DNA of 64,000 nt from DASRDZ01 sp035569495 (GCA_035569495.1 DATMMX010000032.1:49574-113573), one strand, 5' to 3'; positions 51,334 to 58,999 are shown, counted from the stretch's first letter. The notes: generated by a model from the sequence alone, not told the origin. Translations and numbers: made by a program.

Positions 51334-52842
51334 TTGCCCCAGCCGCATCCGCTCGCCGTCATCGACATCGGCTCCAACTCGGGGCGGGTGATCGTGGTGC
51401 GCCTGAGCAATCGCGGCCACCTGGAGATCCTCTCCGACGCGCGCACCTCGCTGCGCCTGATCCGCGACCTCAACGGCGGCGGCCGGCTGAGCAGCGCCGC
51501 GGTCGACCGCACCGTCGCCGCGCTGCACGACTTCCTCGCCGTCGCCGACAGCGCGGGCGCGCGGCGCGTCGTCGCGGTGGCCACCGCAGCGGTGCGCGAG
51601 GCCAGCAACGGTGACGACTTCATCGGCCGCGTCGAGGCGGCGACCGGCGTCGACATCCGCGTCATCGACGGCGACGAGGAGGCGCACTACGCGTTCACCG
51701 GCGCGGTGCACGGACTGCCGGTCGAGGCGGGGCTGCTGGTCGACGTCGGCGGTGGGTCGCTGGAGATCTCGCACTTCCGCAATCGCCGGGCGCTGCGCGG
51801 CTGGACGCTGCCGCTGGGCGCGCTGCGCGTCACCGACCGCTTCCTCAGCAGCGACCCGCCCAAGCCGGGGGAGCTGACCAGGCTTCGTGACCACGTGGTC
51901 ACTACGCTGCGCGCCGCGGGACTGCCCCAGCTGCGCAGCGACGAGTCGGTGGTCGGCACCGGCGGCACCATCCGCAACATCGCCAAGGTGCACCGCGCCG
52001 CGCAGACCTATCCCATCCCGCGGCTGCACGGCTACGAGCTGTCGCGCCGCGGCGTGCGCGAGGTCGCCGACCGCGTCGTCTCCACGCCGCTGCGCCGCCG
52101 CGCCGCGATCAGCGGGCTGTCCGCGGACCGCGCCGACTCCATCGTCGGCGGTGTGCTGGTGGTGCAGACGGTGCTCGACGAGATGCGCGCGGCGGCGATG
52201 ACGGTGTCGGGACAGGGGCTGCGCGAGGGCATCGCCTTCGAGGAGCTGAGCGCCGCGCTGCCCTCGACGGGCGCGGTCCGCCAGGCGTCGTTGATCGCGC
52301 TGGCCTCGCGCTTCACCACCTGGGACAGCGACCGGGCCAGGCGCCGCGCGCGCATGGCCGCGCAGCTCCTCGACCTGCTCTGTCCCGGCGCCGGCGACGA
52401 GATGCAGGAGACCCTCGACCACGCCGCCACCATCCTCGACGCCGGACGCAGCGTCGACTATTACAACCGCTGGGAGCACGCCGCTGACATCGTGCTCAGC
52501 GCCGACCTGCGCGGCTTCTCGCACCACCGCATCGCCCTGCTCGCCGCGGTGATCCTGCGCGCCGGTCGAGATCGGGTCAGTCTTCGCCCATACAGCACGC
52601 TGCTCGACGCCGTCGACCCGCGCGACATCGACCGCGTCGCCCTGGTGCTGGTGCTCGCCGACGAGGTGGAGCGGCGCATGTCGCCGCGCGACGTGCGCCA
52701 GGCCGAGCTGCTCGACCTGAAGCGCAGCACCATCGTGCTGGGACTGCCCATCCCGCACGACTGGCAGGCGGTCGACGTGGGCGGGCGCTTCCGTCGCGTT
52801 TTCGGTCGCAATCTGGTGGTGCAGCCGATCGCCGGCGACTGA
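51334..52842 (+). CDS. ppx: Exopolyphosphatase / guanosine pentaphosphate phosphatase (Ppx/GppA)
   Basis: The protein is 502 residues, starting at TTG 51334 (GAGG 4 bases upstream; the next methionine is far inside). It removes terminal phosphates from polyphosphate and may act on pppGpp. ASKHA motifs: LAVIDIGSNSGRVIVV, ATAAVREASNGDDF, LLVDVGGGSLEISHF and VGTGGTIRNIAKV. The C-terminal half (from about residue 310) is the HD-like helical domain of the longer Ppx proteins. It is divergent from ppk1 with about 120 bp between starts, so synthesis and breakdown are under one control region. Confidence 0.93.
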   Translation: MPQPHPLAVIDIGSNSGRVIVVRLSNRGHLEILSDARTSLRLIRDLNGGGRLSSAAVDRTVAALHDFLAVADSAGARRVVAVATAAVREASNGDDFIGRVEAATGVDIRVIDGDEEAHYAFTGAVHGLPVEAGLLVDVGGGSLEISHFRNRRALRGWTLPLGALRVTDRFLSSDPPKPGELTRLRDHVVTTLRAAGLPQLRSDESVVGTGGTIRNIAKVHRAAQTYPIPRLHGYELSRRGVREVADRVVSTPLRRRAAISGLSADRADSIVGGVLVVQTVLDEMRAAAMTVSGQGLREGIAFEELSAALPSTGAVRQASLIALASRFTTWDSDRARRRARMAAQLLDLLCPGAGDEMQETLDHAATILDAGRSVDYYNRWEHAADIVLSADLRGFSHHRIALLAAVILRAGRDRVSLRPYSTLLDAVDPRDIDRVALVLVLADEVERRMSPRDVRQAELLDLKRSTIVLGLPIPHDWQAVDVGGRFRRVFGRNLVVQPIAGD

Positions 52843-52858
52843 CCGGCGCGGCGGTCGC

Positions 52859-52887
52859 TTGCACTCCGCTGTCGCACCGAGTACAAA
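52859..52887 (+). promoter_or_regulatory. Promoter of the histone-like gene
   Basis: TTGCAC (52859-52864), 17 bases, TACAAA (52882-52887), 35 bases before the ATG with AGAGGA 8 bases upstream of it. Confidence 0.5.
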
Positions 52888-52922
52888 GAGCGCTCAATGC
52901 CGTGATCAGAGGAAATCGAGCA

Positions 52923-53669
52923 ATGGCCAGGAAAGCCACCACCCGCCCGAAGGCCGCAACCCCGGCCAGGACGGGCAAGAAGACGATGAAGAAGGCGAAC
53001 AGCGCGCTGAAGTCGCTGCGCAAGCTGGTGGCGCAGACCCGCCAGGCCCACGCCAAGATGGTGCAGCGGGCGGCGCAGGCGCAGAAGCAGGCGGACACGC
53101 TGGCCGCCAAGCTGCGCGACGCCGAGGCGTCGCTGGCCTCGGCGATGTCGGCGGCGCTGTCCGCGGACGGCGCGAAAGGGACGACATCGGCCAGAACTGG
53201 GGTGCACCGGCGCAGCCCGGGCACCGCGTCGACGCGCAAGACGGGAACCCGCAAGACCGCGGCGCGCCGGACGGCCGCGAGCACGGCGCGGAGCACGCGC
53301 CGCACCACGTCGACGCGCGGCACCGCCACCGGCGGCGCACCGCGGCGTGGCGCCGGGCGGGGCACGGCGACCACCGCGCGCCGCGGCGGCGCGCGCAAGG
53401 CGGCGGGCGCGACCCGCGGCACGGCGACGCGGCGGACCACCGCGAAGCGCACCGCCCCCGCCACCGGCGCCACGGCCAAGCGCACCACCGTGAAGCGGAC
53501 CACGACCCGGGCGAAGCGGGCCACGACTGCGCCGAAGCGCACCACGACCGCGGCGAAGCGGACCGCGCCGGCGCGCGGCACCACCGCGGCGAAGCGCACC
53601 GGGATCCGGCGCGGCAGCACCCGTCGCGGACCGGGCACCTCCGGAGCCTCGACGCCCGCGGCCTCCTGA
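52923..53669 (+). CDS. Histone H1-like basic nucleoid protein
   Basis: The protein is 248 residues and extremely basic. Residues about 28-90 form a predicted coiled helix (SALKSLRKLVAQTRQAHAKM ... KQADTLAAKLRDAEASL). The rest is low-complexity Lys/Arg/Thr/Ala with repeated KRTT and TAKRT units, like the tails of eukaryotic H1 and bacterial H1-like or AlgP-type proteins. It should bind DNA, or other polyanions, without sequence preference. ATG 52923 has AGAGGA upstream; GTG 52902 would add seven residues. It sits just after ppx, and polyphosphate is a polyanion, so an interaction there is possible. Confidence 0.78.
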   Translation: MARKATTRPKAATPARTGKKTMKKANSALKSLRKLVAQTRQAHAKMVQRAAQAQKQADTLAAKLRDAEASLASAMSAALSADGAKGTTSARTGVHRRSPGTASTRKTGTRKTAARRTAASTARSTRRTTSTRGTATGGAPRRGAGRGTATTARRGGARKAAGATRGTATRRTTAKRTAPATGATAKRTTVKRTTTRAKRATTAPKRTTTAAKRTAPARGTTAAKRTGIRRGSTRRGPGTSGASTPAAS

Positions 53670-53760
53670 CGTCGACTGCGGCGCGGAGCGGTCGTTTCGC
53701 GCGACCGCTCCGCCCCTCGACCTTGTCCGGACGTTAAACATCCCCTGACCGGCTCTTGGG

Positions 53761-53776
53761 GTGTTGTGGTCAACAC
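53761..53776. promoter_or_regulatory. Perfect dyad just before the GDPD-like gene
   Basis: GTGTTG, 4 bases, CAACAC; it ends 7 bases before the ATG at 53784. As DNA it is a plausible operator; as RNA it is a hairpin that would cover the ribosome-binding region. Confidence 0.4.
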
Positions 53777-53783
53777 TGGCCAC

Positions 53784-54647
53784 ATGGGTAGCGTCGGAAT
53801 GCCGCAGTGGGTGGCCCACGCGGGACTCGGCATCGCCCTACCCGGCGGCTCGCCGACGGTTCAGACCCTGGGCGACGCCCTGCGCCTGCGCGTCGATCGC
53901 GTCGAGCTCGACGTCTGCGCCACCGCCGACGGCGCCCTGCTGCTCCGCCACGACGCCCGCACCGACGCGGGTCTGCCCGTCGAGCGCCTCAGCCTCGCCG
54001 AGCTGCGCCGCGCGGAGCCCTGGCTGCTCACCCTCGACGAGGCGCTCGACCACCTGGGGCGGATGCCGCTGCTGCTCGACGTCAAGACCCTGGCCGCCGC
54101 CCCGCCGCTGGGCCGCTGGTTGCGGCGGCGCCGGGACGCCTCGCGCTTCGCGGTCTGCACCGAGGTGCTGCCCGCGCTGGTCGCGCTGCGCCAGTCGGCG
54201 CCGCGGGTGGAGCGCTGGCGGTCCTTCCCCGACGTCGGCTCCCGGCGCACCGAGTACGTCGCCCGGGTCGCCGCCGCCCTGGCCCGTCACCTCCGCCCCG
54301 CCCACGCCGGCTACCTGGCCCGCGAGCTGAGCGCCGCCGTCCTAGACTTCGGCGCCGCCCGCCACGACCACGGCCGGCACCGCGCCGGCGGGGCGCCCTG
54401 GCGCCGCCTGCTGCCGCCCAACCTCGACCGGCTCGCCGCCGAGGCGGGCGCGGCGGCGATCAGCGTCCACCACTTCCTGGTCAGCCCCCAGCTCGCCGAG
54501 CGCGCCGCCCGCCTCCGCCTGCCGGTTGTGGCCTGGACCGTCAACAACTCGCTCGCCCTGGAGCGGGTCCTGGCCTGCGGCGTGGCCATGGTCACCACCG
54601 ACGACCCCCGGGGCATGCGGGCGGTGGCGGCCGGCCTGACTCCTTAA
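53784..54647 (+). CDS. Glycerophosphodiester phosphodiesterase-like protein
   Basis: The protein is 287 residues with the GDPD TIM-barrel layout: WVAHAGLGIALPGGSPT (first catalytic His; usual HRG is HAG here), VELDVCATADGALLLRHD (metal Glu-Asp and second His), PLLLDVKT (usual Glu is Asp) and a C-terminal VVAWTVNNSLALERVLACGVAMVTTDDP, which is the conserved last motif. The N-terminal HRG to HAG change leaves activity uncertain. Probably cytosolic, since no signal is seen. The start could be GTG 53766, ATG 53784 or ATG 53799; 53784 was taken. The stop lies in a palindrome (54640-54654). Confidence 0.8.
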   Translation: MGSVGMPQWVAHAGLGIALPGGSPTVQTLGDALRLRVDRVELDVCATADGALLLRHDARTDAGLPVERLSLAELRRAEPWLLTLDEALDHLGRMPLLLDVKTLAAAPPLGRWLRRRRDASRFAVCTEVLPALVALRQSAPRVERWRSFPDVGSRRTEYVARVAAALARHLRPAHAGYLARELSAAVLDFGAARHDHGRHRAGGAPWRRLLPPNLDRLAAEAGAAAISVHHFLVSPQLAERAARLRLPVVAWTVNNSLALERVLACGVAMVTTDDPRGMRAVAAGLTP

Positions 54648-54654
54648 TAAGGAG
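54640..54654 (+). other. Palindrome over the GDPD stop codon
   Basis: CTCCTTA-A-TAAGGAG, a perfect 7-bp inverted repeat around one base, containing the TAA stop. No T run follows. It also leaves a free AAGGAGG with no reading frame after it. Confidence 0.4.
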
Positions 54655-54737
54655 GGGCCTGGCTGCTTCGACTCCCGCCCGGCGGGGTACCCTGGTCCCA
54701 CGCAGCAGCCCCGGCGGGGGCACCCGTCCCCCGGACT

Positions 54738-54766
54738 TTGCGCCCCCTCCTGAGCTCTGCTACACT
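54738..54766 (+). promoter_or_regulatory. Promoter of the rpmG-secE-nusG-rplKA operon
   Basis: TTGCGC (54738-54743), exactly 17 bases, TACACT (54761-54766). Transcription should begin near 54773. The sequence GCTACACTG recurs before rplJ at 57612-57620. It is the best-looking sigma-70-type promoter in the window. Confidence 0.65.
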
Positions 54767-54774
54767 GTCGCGGC

Positions 54775-54802
54775 ACCTAGCGCCGCGCTAGGTTTTATTT
54801 TT
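54775..54802 (+). terminator. Hairpin with T tract at the very start of the rpmG transcript
   Basis: ACCTAGCG, loop CCG, CGCTAGGT, then TTTATTTTT: the form of an intrinsic terminator. It begins two to three bases after the expected transcription start and 18 bases before rpmG. It may end read-through from the GDPD gene, or be an attenuator or 5' stabilising stem of the ribosomal operon. Confidence 0.6.
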
Positions 54803-54819
54803 GTCGAGGCGAAAAAGAC

Positions 54820-54987
54820 GTGGCAGCGGGTAAGGGCGGAGCAGCGATCATCACCTTGCAGTGTCCGACCTGCAAGGAGCGCAACTACACCACGACCAAG
54901 AACAAGCGGAACGATCCCGACCGGATCGAGCTGCGCAAGTTCTGCAGTCGATGCCGGACACACACGCTCCATCGGGAGACCAGGTAA
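54820..54987 (+). CDS. rpmG: 50S ribosomal protein L33
   Basis: The protein is 55 residues from GTG 54820, and short enough to be missed by simple ORF calling. The order ITLQCPTCKERNYTTTKNKR, NDPDRIELRKFCSRCRTHTL and HRETR is typical L33, with the two CxxC zinc pairs intact (the C+ form). GAGGCG lies upstream of the GTG. It is the first gene before tRNA-Trp, secE and nusG, the usual order in several bacterial phyla. Confidence 0.95.
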   Translation: MAAGKGGAAIITLQCPTCKERNYTTTKNKRNDPDRIELRKFCSRCRTHTLHRETR

Positions 54988-55003
54988 CACCCGCACCCAG
55001 CGC

Positions 55004-55079
55004 AGGGGCGTAGCTCAGTTGGTAGAGCATCGGTCTCCAAAACCGAGGGTCGCGCGTTCGAGTCGTGCCGCCCCTGCCA
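55004..55079 (+). tRNA. tRNA-Trp (CCA)
   Basis: The cloverleaf is complete. Acceptor AGGGGCG/CGCCCCT; D loop with GTTGGTAG; anticodon stem TCGGT/ACCGA with loop CTCCAAA, anticodon CCA (55036-55038); T arm GCGCG/CGTGC (one G-T) with TTCGAGT; discriminator G; CCA encoded. A1-T72 and G73 are the bacterial tRNA-Trp identity set, in contrast with the archaeal-looking tRNA-Tyr at 33242. It lies between rpmG and secE and is probably cut out of their joint transcript. Confidence 0.97.
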
Positions 55080-55126
55080 TCGCCAAGCCCGACACCCGAC
55101 ACGGAACAACGGAGGTCAGAGACCCA

Positions 55127-55408
55127 GTGGCCAAGGCGGTTCGCACGCCACCCCGGCCGCCCCGCGGCCCGGCGCCGCAGGCGCGCGCCGAGCGCAGCAA
55201 CTACTTCGCCGAAGTCGTCGGCGAGCTGCGCAAGGTCGTCTGGCCGACGTGGGACGAGCTCCGCCGCATGACCGGCATCGTCCTGCTCACTGTGGTCATC
55301 CTCGCCGTCATCATCGGCCTCGCCGACCTGCTGCTCAGCATCGCCGTCAAGCAGCTCTACACCACTGGTGGCACCACCATCCAGACCTTCCAGAACCCCA
55401 CGAAATGA
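55127..55408 (+). CDS. secE: Preprotein translocase subunit SecE
   Basis: The protein is 93 residues from GTG 55127, with GGAGGT 10 bases upstream. It has a single membrane helix (GIVLLTVVILAVIIGLADLLLS) preceded by the conserved amphipathic helix YFAEVVGELRKVVWPTWDELRRM. An extra N-terminal basic Pro-rich stretch (residues 1-25) is common in high-GC bacteria. It clamps SecY in the translocon. Its stop overlaps the nusG start (ATGA). Confidence 0.95.
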   Translation: MAKAVRTPPRPPRGPAPQARAERSNYFAEVVGELRKVVWPTWDELRRMTGIVLLTVVILAVIIGLADLLLSIAVKQLYTTGGTTIQTFQNPTK

Positions 55409-55962
55409 CAACCAGCGAAGTCACCCTCCACCCCGAAGCCAAGTGGTACGTGGTCCACGCGTACTCGGGCCACGAGGAGAAGGTGCGGGCCAACCTCCTC
55501 AAGCGCGTCGAGTCGATGGACATGCACGACAAGATCTTCGACGTGCTCGTCCCCACCGAGGACGTCATCGAGATCAAGGACGGCCAGCGCCGCCACGTCA
55601 GCAAGCGCATCTACCCCGGCTACATCCTCGTCAACATGGTGATGAGCGACGAGTCGTGGTACGTGGTTCGCAACACCCCGGGGGTGACCTCCTTCGTCGG
55701 CAGTGGCAACAAGCCGGTGCCCCTGCAGGAGCACGAGGTCCGCGGCATCCAGAAGCAGATCAAGGCCGAGGCGCCCAGCAAGGTCGCCGTCGAGTACGAG
55801 ATCGGCGAGAACGTCCGCGTCGTCGACGGTCCCTTCACCGACTTCCACGGCAAGGTCGTGGAGATCAACGTCGAGAAGGGCAAGCTCAAGGTGCTGGTCA
55901 ACATGTTCGGGCGCGAGACGCCCGTCGAGCTCGACCTCCTGCAGGTCGAGCGCCTCCGCTGA
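55405..55962 (+). CDS. nusG: Transcription termination/antitermination protein NusG
   Basis: The protein is 185 residues. The NGN domain (KWYVVHAYSGHEEKVRANL ... KRIYPGYILVNMVMSDESWY, ending GVTSFVGSG) binds the RNA polymerase clamp. The C-terminal KOW domain (GENVRVVDGPFTDFHGKVVEI) binds Rho or S10. Its length is standard and the start is coupled to secE by ATGA. Confidence 0.97.
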   Translation: MTTSEVTLHPEAKWYVVHAYSGHEEKVRANLLKRVESMDMHDKIFDVLVPTEDVIEIKDGQRRHVSKRIYPGYILVNMVMSDESWYVVRNTPGVTSFVGSGNKPVPLQEHEVRGIQKQIKAEAPSKVAVEYEIGENVRVVDGPFTDFHGKVVEINVEKGKLKVLVNMFGRETPVELDLLQVERLR

Positions 55963-56027
55963 ATACCAGCGCGGCAGGGCCGAAGGCCCGCGCCGCGCCA
56001 ACCCGTTGCAAGGGACTGATCGAGTAG

Positions 56028-56453
56028 ATGGCAAAGAAGAAGGTCAAGACCGTCATCCGCCTCCAGATCGAGGCGGGCAAGGCAACTCCGGCACCCCCCG
56101 TGGGCACCGCGCTGGGCCCGCACGGGCTCAACATCATGGAGTTCTGCAAGTCCTACAACGAGCGCACCGCGGCGCAGGCGGGCACGGTCATCCCGGCGGA
56201 GATCACCGTCTACGAGGACCGCACCTTCACCTTCGTCACCAAGACGCCGCCCGCCTACGACCTGCTCAAGAAGGCCGCCGGCGTCGACAAGGGCAGCGGC
56301 AAGCCCAACCGCGAGAAGGTCGGGTCGGTGACCAAGGCGCAGGTGCGTGAGATCGCCGAGAGCAAGATGCAGGACCTCAATGCCTTCGACGTGGATCAGG
56401 CGATGAAGATCATCGAGGGGACGGCCCGCTCCATGGGCCTGAACGTCAACTAG
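56028..56453 (+). CDS. rplK: 50S ribosomal protein L11
   Basis: The protein is 141 residues, standard. VIRLQIEAGKATPAPPVGTA is the N-terminal Pro-rich signature, and the C-terminal domain (SVTKAQVREIAESKMQDLNA) binds the GTPase-associated centre of 23S rRNA. It is 65 bp after nusG. Confidence 0.98.
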   Translation: MAKKKVKTVIRLQIEAGKATPAPPVGTALGPHGLNIMEFCKSYNERTAAQAGTVIPAEITVYEDRTFTFVTKTPPAYDLLKKAAGVDKGSGKPNREKVGSVTKAQVREIAESKMQDLNAFDVDQAMKIIEGTARSMGLNVN

Positions 56454-56552
56454 AGCGGGCCGAAGTACACTCGCCGGCAGGCCCGAAGGGCCGCGCCGGC
56501 CAAAACCCGTGGGAGGGCTCCCAAGCCCGCTCGCACCACAGGAGCCAACCCC

Positions 56553-57263
56553 ATGCCCCACACCTACGGCAAGAAGTACCGCGAAGCCGCCCAGCAGATC
56601 GACGCCGATCGCCTCTACCCCCCGGATGAGGCGGTCATCATCGCCCGCCAGTCCTCGACGGCCGCCTTCGACGCCACCGTCGAAGCCCACGTCCGCCTCG
56701 GCGTCGACCCCCGCCACGCCGACCAGATGGTGCGCAGCAGCGTCCTGCTCCCCCACGGCACCGGCAAGGTCCGCCGCATCGCCGTCTTCGCCACCGGCGA
56801 GAAGGCCAAGGAGGCCCTCGACGCCGGCGCCGACGTGGTCGGCGGCGAGGACCTGGTCAAGAAGGTGCAGGCCGGCGACATCGACTTCGAGGTCGCCCTG
56901 GCCACGCCCGACGTGATGGGCATGGTCGGCCGCCTCGGCAAGGTCCTCGGCCCGCGCGGCCTGATGCCCAACCCCAAGTCGGGCACGGTCACCTTCGACA
57001 TCGGCAAGGCGGTCAGGGACGTCCAGGGCGGCCGGGTGGAGTTCCGCGTCGACCGCTTCGGCATCGTCCACGTGCCCGTCGGCAAGGTGTCCTTCGACGA
57101 CGACAAGCTGCGCGAGAACTTCGCCGCGCTGATGGAGGCGATCGTCCGGGCCAAGCCGCCGGCCGCCAAGGGCACCTACGTCCGCACCGTCACCCTGGCG
57201 CCCACCATGGGCCCGGGCGTGCACGTCGACCCCGCGGCGGCGGCGCGACTCAGCCAGAGCTGA
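56553..57263 (+). CDS. rplA: 50S ribosomal protein L1
   Basis: The protein is 236 residues, standard. Motifs are TVEAHVRLGVDPRHADQMVR near the start and MGMVGRLGKVLGPRGLMPNP in the middle, followed by KSGTVTFDIGKAV. AGGAG precedes the ATG. L1 normally represses its own operon by binding the mRNA; the 99-bp gap after rplK may hold such a site, but I cannot draw it with confidence. The next co-directional gene, rplJ, is 549 bp away. Confidence 0.98.
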   Translation: MPHTYGKKYREAAQQIDADRLYPPDEAVIIARQSSTAAFDATVEAHVRLGVDPRHADQMVRSSVLLPHGTGKVRRIAVFATGEKAKEALDAGADVVGGEDLVKKVQAGDIDFEVALATPDVMGMVGRLGKVLGPRGLMPNPKSGTVTFDIGKAVRDVQGGRVEFRVDRFGIVHVPVGKVSFDDDKLRENFAALMEAIVRAKPPAAKGTYVRTVTLAPTMGPGVHVDPAAAARLSQS

Positions 57264-57288
57264 GCCGCGCCCCCCGCCGGGTCGGGCG

Positions 57289-57507
57289 CTAGAGCTTGGC
57301 GGCCACGGCCACCTGCGGGCAGGGGAAGGGCAGCTTCGAGGGGCAGGGCACGGGCAGGCAGCCGCTGTCGGTCACCGGGTTGATGACGCAGAACGCCAGG
57401 ACGTGGCCGGCGCCGGTCGAGGCCACGGGCGCGCTGTGGAAGCCGGCGGCGACGCCGCCGGCGAGAGCCATCGCCGGGATCAGCAGGGCGGCACGAAAAC
57501 GTCGCAT
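57289..57507 (-). CDS. Small secreted Cys-rich protein, antisense within the ribosomal cluster
   Basis: The protein is 72 residues with a signal peptide (FRAALLIPAMALAGGVAAG). The mature part of about 45 residues has four cysteines: FCVINPVTDSGCLPVPCPSKLPFPCPQ. ATG 57507 has AAGGGACC upstream. It lies on the strand opposite to rplA and rplJ, in a gap usually not occupied. No family recognised. It could be a small exported peptide; a chance open frame is less likely given the signal peptide and ribosome site. Confidence 0.6.
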   Translation of the reverse strand: MRRFRAALLIPAMALAGGVAAGFHSAPVASTGAGHVLAFCVINPVTDSGCLPVPCPSKLPFPCPQVAVAAKL

Positions 57508-57613
57508 CGGGAAGGTCCCTTCCTCGCGCAGGCGGCGCGGCGCGGGCCCGCCGGGAGCGGGCTTCGAGGGGTACAGACGCGACCCGCACCCGCCCCGTTG
57601 CGCCGGGTTCCGC

Positions 57614-57619
57614 TACACT
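57614..57619 (+). promoter_or_regulatory. TACACT -10 box before rplJ
   Basis: GCTACACTGCGG, the same core as the rpmG promoter. A TTGCGC sits only 10 bases upstream, too close to be its -35, so this is a candidate -10 with weak or extended-type recognition. Confidence 0.45.
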
Positions 57620-57621
57620 GC

Positions 57622-57812
57622 GGCCTCGCAGTCATCAGAACTGCGCCGTTCGCCCTGCTCGCCCAAGACCGCAGGTGCGGGCCGACCAGCCCGCTCAATC
57701 TCCTGCGCAGGTGAGGCACGACGCAATGGACGCGCCCCGTGTGGGCGTGCCGTCGCGCTCCGCCCCTCACCGGGTGGGAGCGCGCGGCGCACCGAGCACA
57801 TGGAGGGCAGCA
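57622..57812 (+). promoter_or_regulatory. Probable L10 leader (autoregulatory mRNA leader of rplJL)
   Basis: This is about 190 bases of untranslated leader. AAGACCGCAGGTG (57665-57677) and CCTGCGCAGGTGAGG (57702-57716) resemble the conserved parts of bacterial L10 leaders that bind the L10(L12)4 complex. A strong hairpin CGCGCTCC/GGAGCGCG (57754-57784) stands before the GGAGGG ribosome site of rplJ. The region 57508-57621 between the antisense gene and this leader holds only the TACACT box. Confidence 0.55.
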
Positions 57813-58364
57813 GTGGCCGCAGGCAACGGCACCGCGATGCGCGCGGGACCGCGCAAGGTCGCCCAGGTGGAGGCGCTGAGCGACAAGCTCGGCCGGGCCA
57901 CCTCGGCGATCGTCACCGACTACCGGGGCCTCACCGTCAAGCAGCTCGAGGAGCTGCGGGCGCGGCTCCGCAACGACGGCATCGAGTACCACGTCGTCAA
58001 GAACACCCTGGCCCGGCGCGCCGCCGCGGAAGCGGGTGTCGGCGACTTCTCGACCGTCCTCGTCGGCCCGGTGGGGCTGGCGCTGGGGTACGGCGACCTG
58101 TCCGCCCCCGCGCGCATCCTCAACGAGTACTTCCGGGTCAACCGCCGGCTGCCGATCGTGGCAGGCCTGGTCGAGAAGCGCGTGCTGGACGCCGAAGCCG
58201 TCCGCATGGTCGCCGACCTGCCCTCGCGTGAGGCGCTGCTCGCGCAGCTCGCCGGAACTCTGCAGTCGCCCCTGTCCACCCTGGCAGGCGCACTCAACTC
58301 GATCCTCAGCAACTTCGCGGCGACGCTCGACGCCTACCGCGAGAAGCTCGCCGCCGCCGGCTGA
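57813..58364 (+). CDS. rplJ: 50S ribosomal protein L10
   Basis: The protein is 183 residues from GTG 57813 with GGAGGG 5 bases upstream. N-terminal rRNA-binding part: VAQVEALSDKLGRATSAIVT, DYRGLTVKQLEELRARLR and YHVVKNTLARRAA. The C-terminal helix (ALLAQLAGTLQSPLSTLAGAL) is the docking site for L7/L12 dimers. A longer in-frame start at 57675 would run through the leader and has no support. Confidence 0.96.
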   Translation: MAAGNGTAMRAGPRKVAQVEALSDKLGRATSAIVTDYRGLTVKQLEELRARLRNDGIEYHVVKNTLARRAAAEAGVGDFSTVLVGPVGLALGYGDLSAPARILNEYFRVNRRLPIVAGLVEKRVLDAEAVRMVADLPSREALLAQLAGTLQSPLSTLAGALNSILSNFAATLDAYREKLAAAG

Positions 58365-58387
58365 CCGGCGCCCAAGGAGAACCCCAC

Positions 58388-58777
58388 ATGGCAACCAAGG
58401 TCACCCCCGAAGAGTTCGTCGACGCCCTCCAGGAGTGGAGCGTCCTCGACGTCGTCAACGCCGTCAAGCTGATGGAGGACAAGCTCGGCATCAAGGCGGC
58501 CGCCCCGGTCGCCGTGGCCGCGGCCCCCGCCGGCGGCGCCGCCGCCGAGGCCGAGCCCGAGGAGCAGACCGAGTTCACCGTCGTCCTCACCGGCGCGGGC
58601 GACGCCAAGATCAACGTGATCAAGGCCGTCCGCGAGATCACCGGCCTGGGCCTCAAGGAGGCCAAGGACCTGGTCGACAGCGCCCCCAAGCCCGTCAAGG
58701 AGGCCGTCACCAAGGAGGAGGCGGAGAGCACCAGGGCCAAGCTCGCCGAGGCCGGCGCCTCGGTCGAAGTCCGCTAG
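58388..58777 (+). CDS. rplL: 50S ribosomal protein L7/L12
   Basis: The protein is 129 residues. The N-terminal dimerisation helices (EFVDALQEWSVLDVVNAVKL) are followed by an Ala/Gly-rich hinge (AAAPAGGAAAEAEPEE). The C-terminal factor-binding domain is EFTVVLTGAGDAKINVIKAV and REITGLGLKEAKDLVDSAPK. AAGGAG precedes the ATG; 23 bp after rplJ. Confidence 0.98.
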   Translation: MATKVTPEEFVDALQEWSVLDVVNAVKLMEDKLGIKAAAPVAVAAAPAGGAAAEAEPEEQTEFTVVLTGAGDAKINVIKAVREITGLGLKEAKDLVDSAPKPVKEAVTKEEAESTRAKLAEAGASVEVR

Positions 58778-58791
58778 CCACCGAACTCCGA

Positions 58792-58838
58792 GCCGGCCGC
58801 GGCCGTCCCCACCCGACAGCGGGACGGCCGCCGGCCGC
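58792..58838 (+). terminator. Long GC hairpin after rplL
   Basis: CGGCCGTCCC and GGGACGGCCG pair perfectly (10 bp) around an 11-base loop, with further GC pairing outside. There is no T run, so termination may be partial or need Rho. It separates rplJL from the kinase gene. The following 160 bases to 58999 show only AT-richer patches (for example CATAATGCC at about 58920) that may contain a promoter. Confidence 0.55.
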
Positions 58839-58999
58839 TCAATCTCGCATCAGCGACACTGACCACGCGGTCAACCCAATCCCTGTGCATGAACTCCCGT
58901 CCACGCTGCCAATCGCGCGCATAATGCCTTTGTAGAACAGCTACTTCCAGGGTAGGTTCTCATGGCGGAACAAAGGCAGATCGGCTTGGAGCGTCTGCC

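Noticed and set aside
53200..53660. Repeated KRTT/TAKRT-coding units that look like DNA repeats
   Set aside because: They are low-complexity coding sequence of the histone-like tail with irregular unit length.
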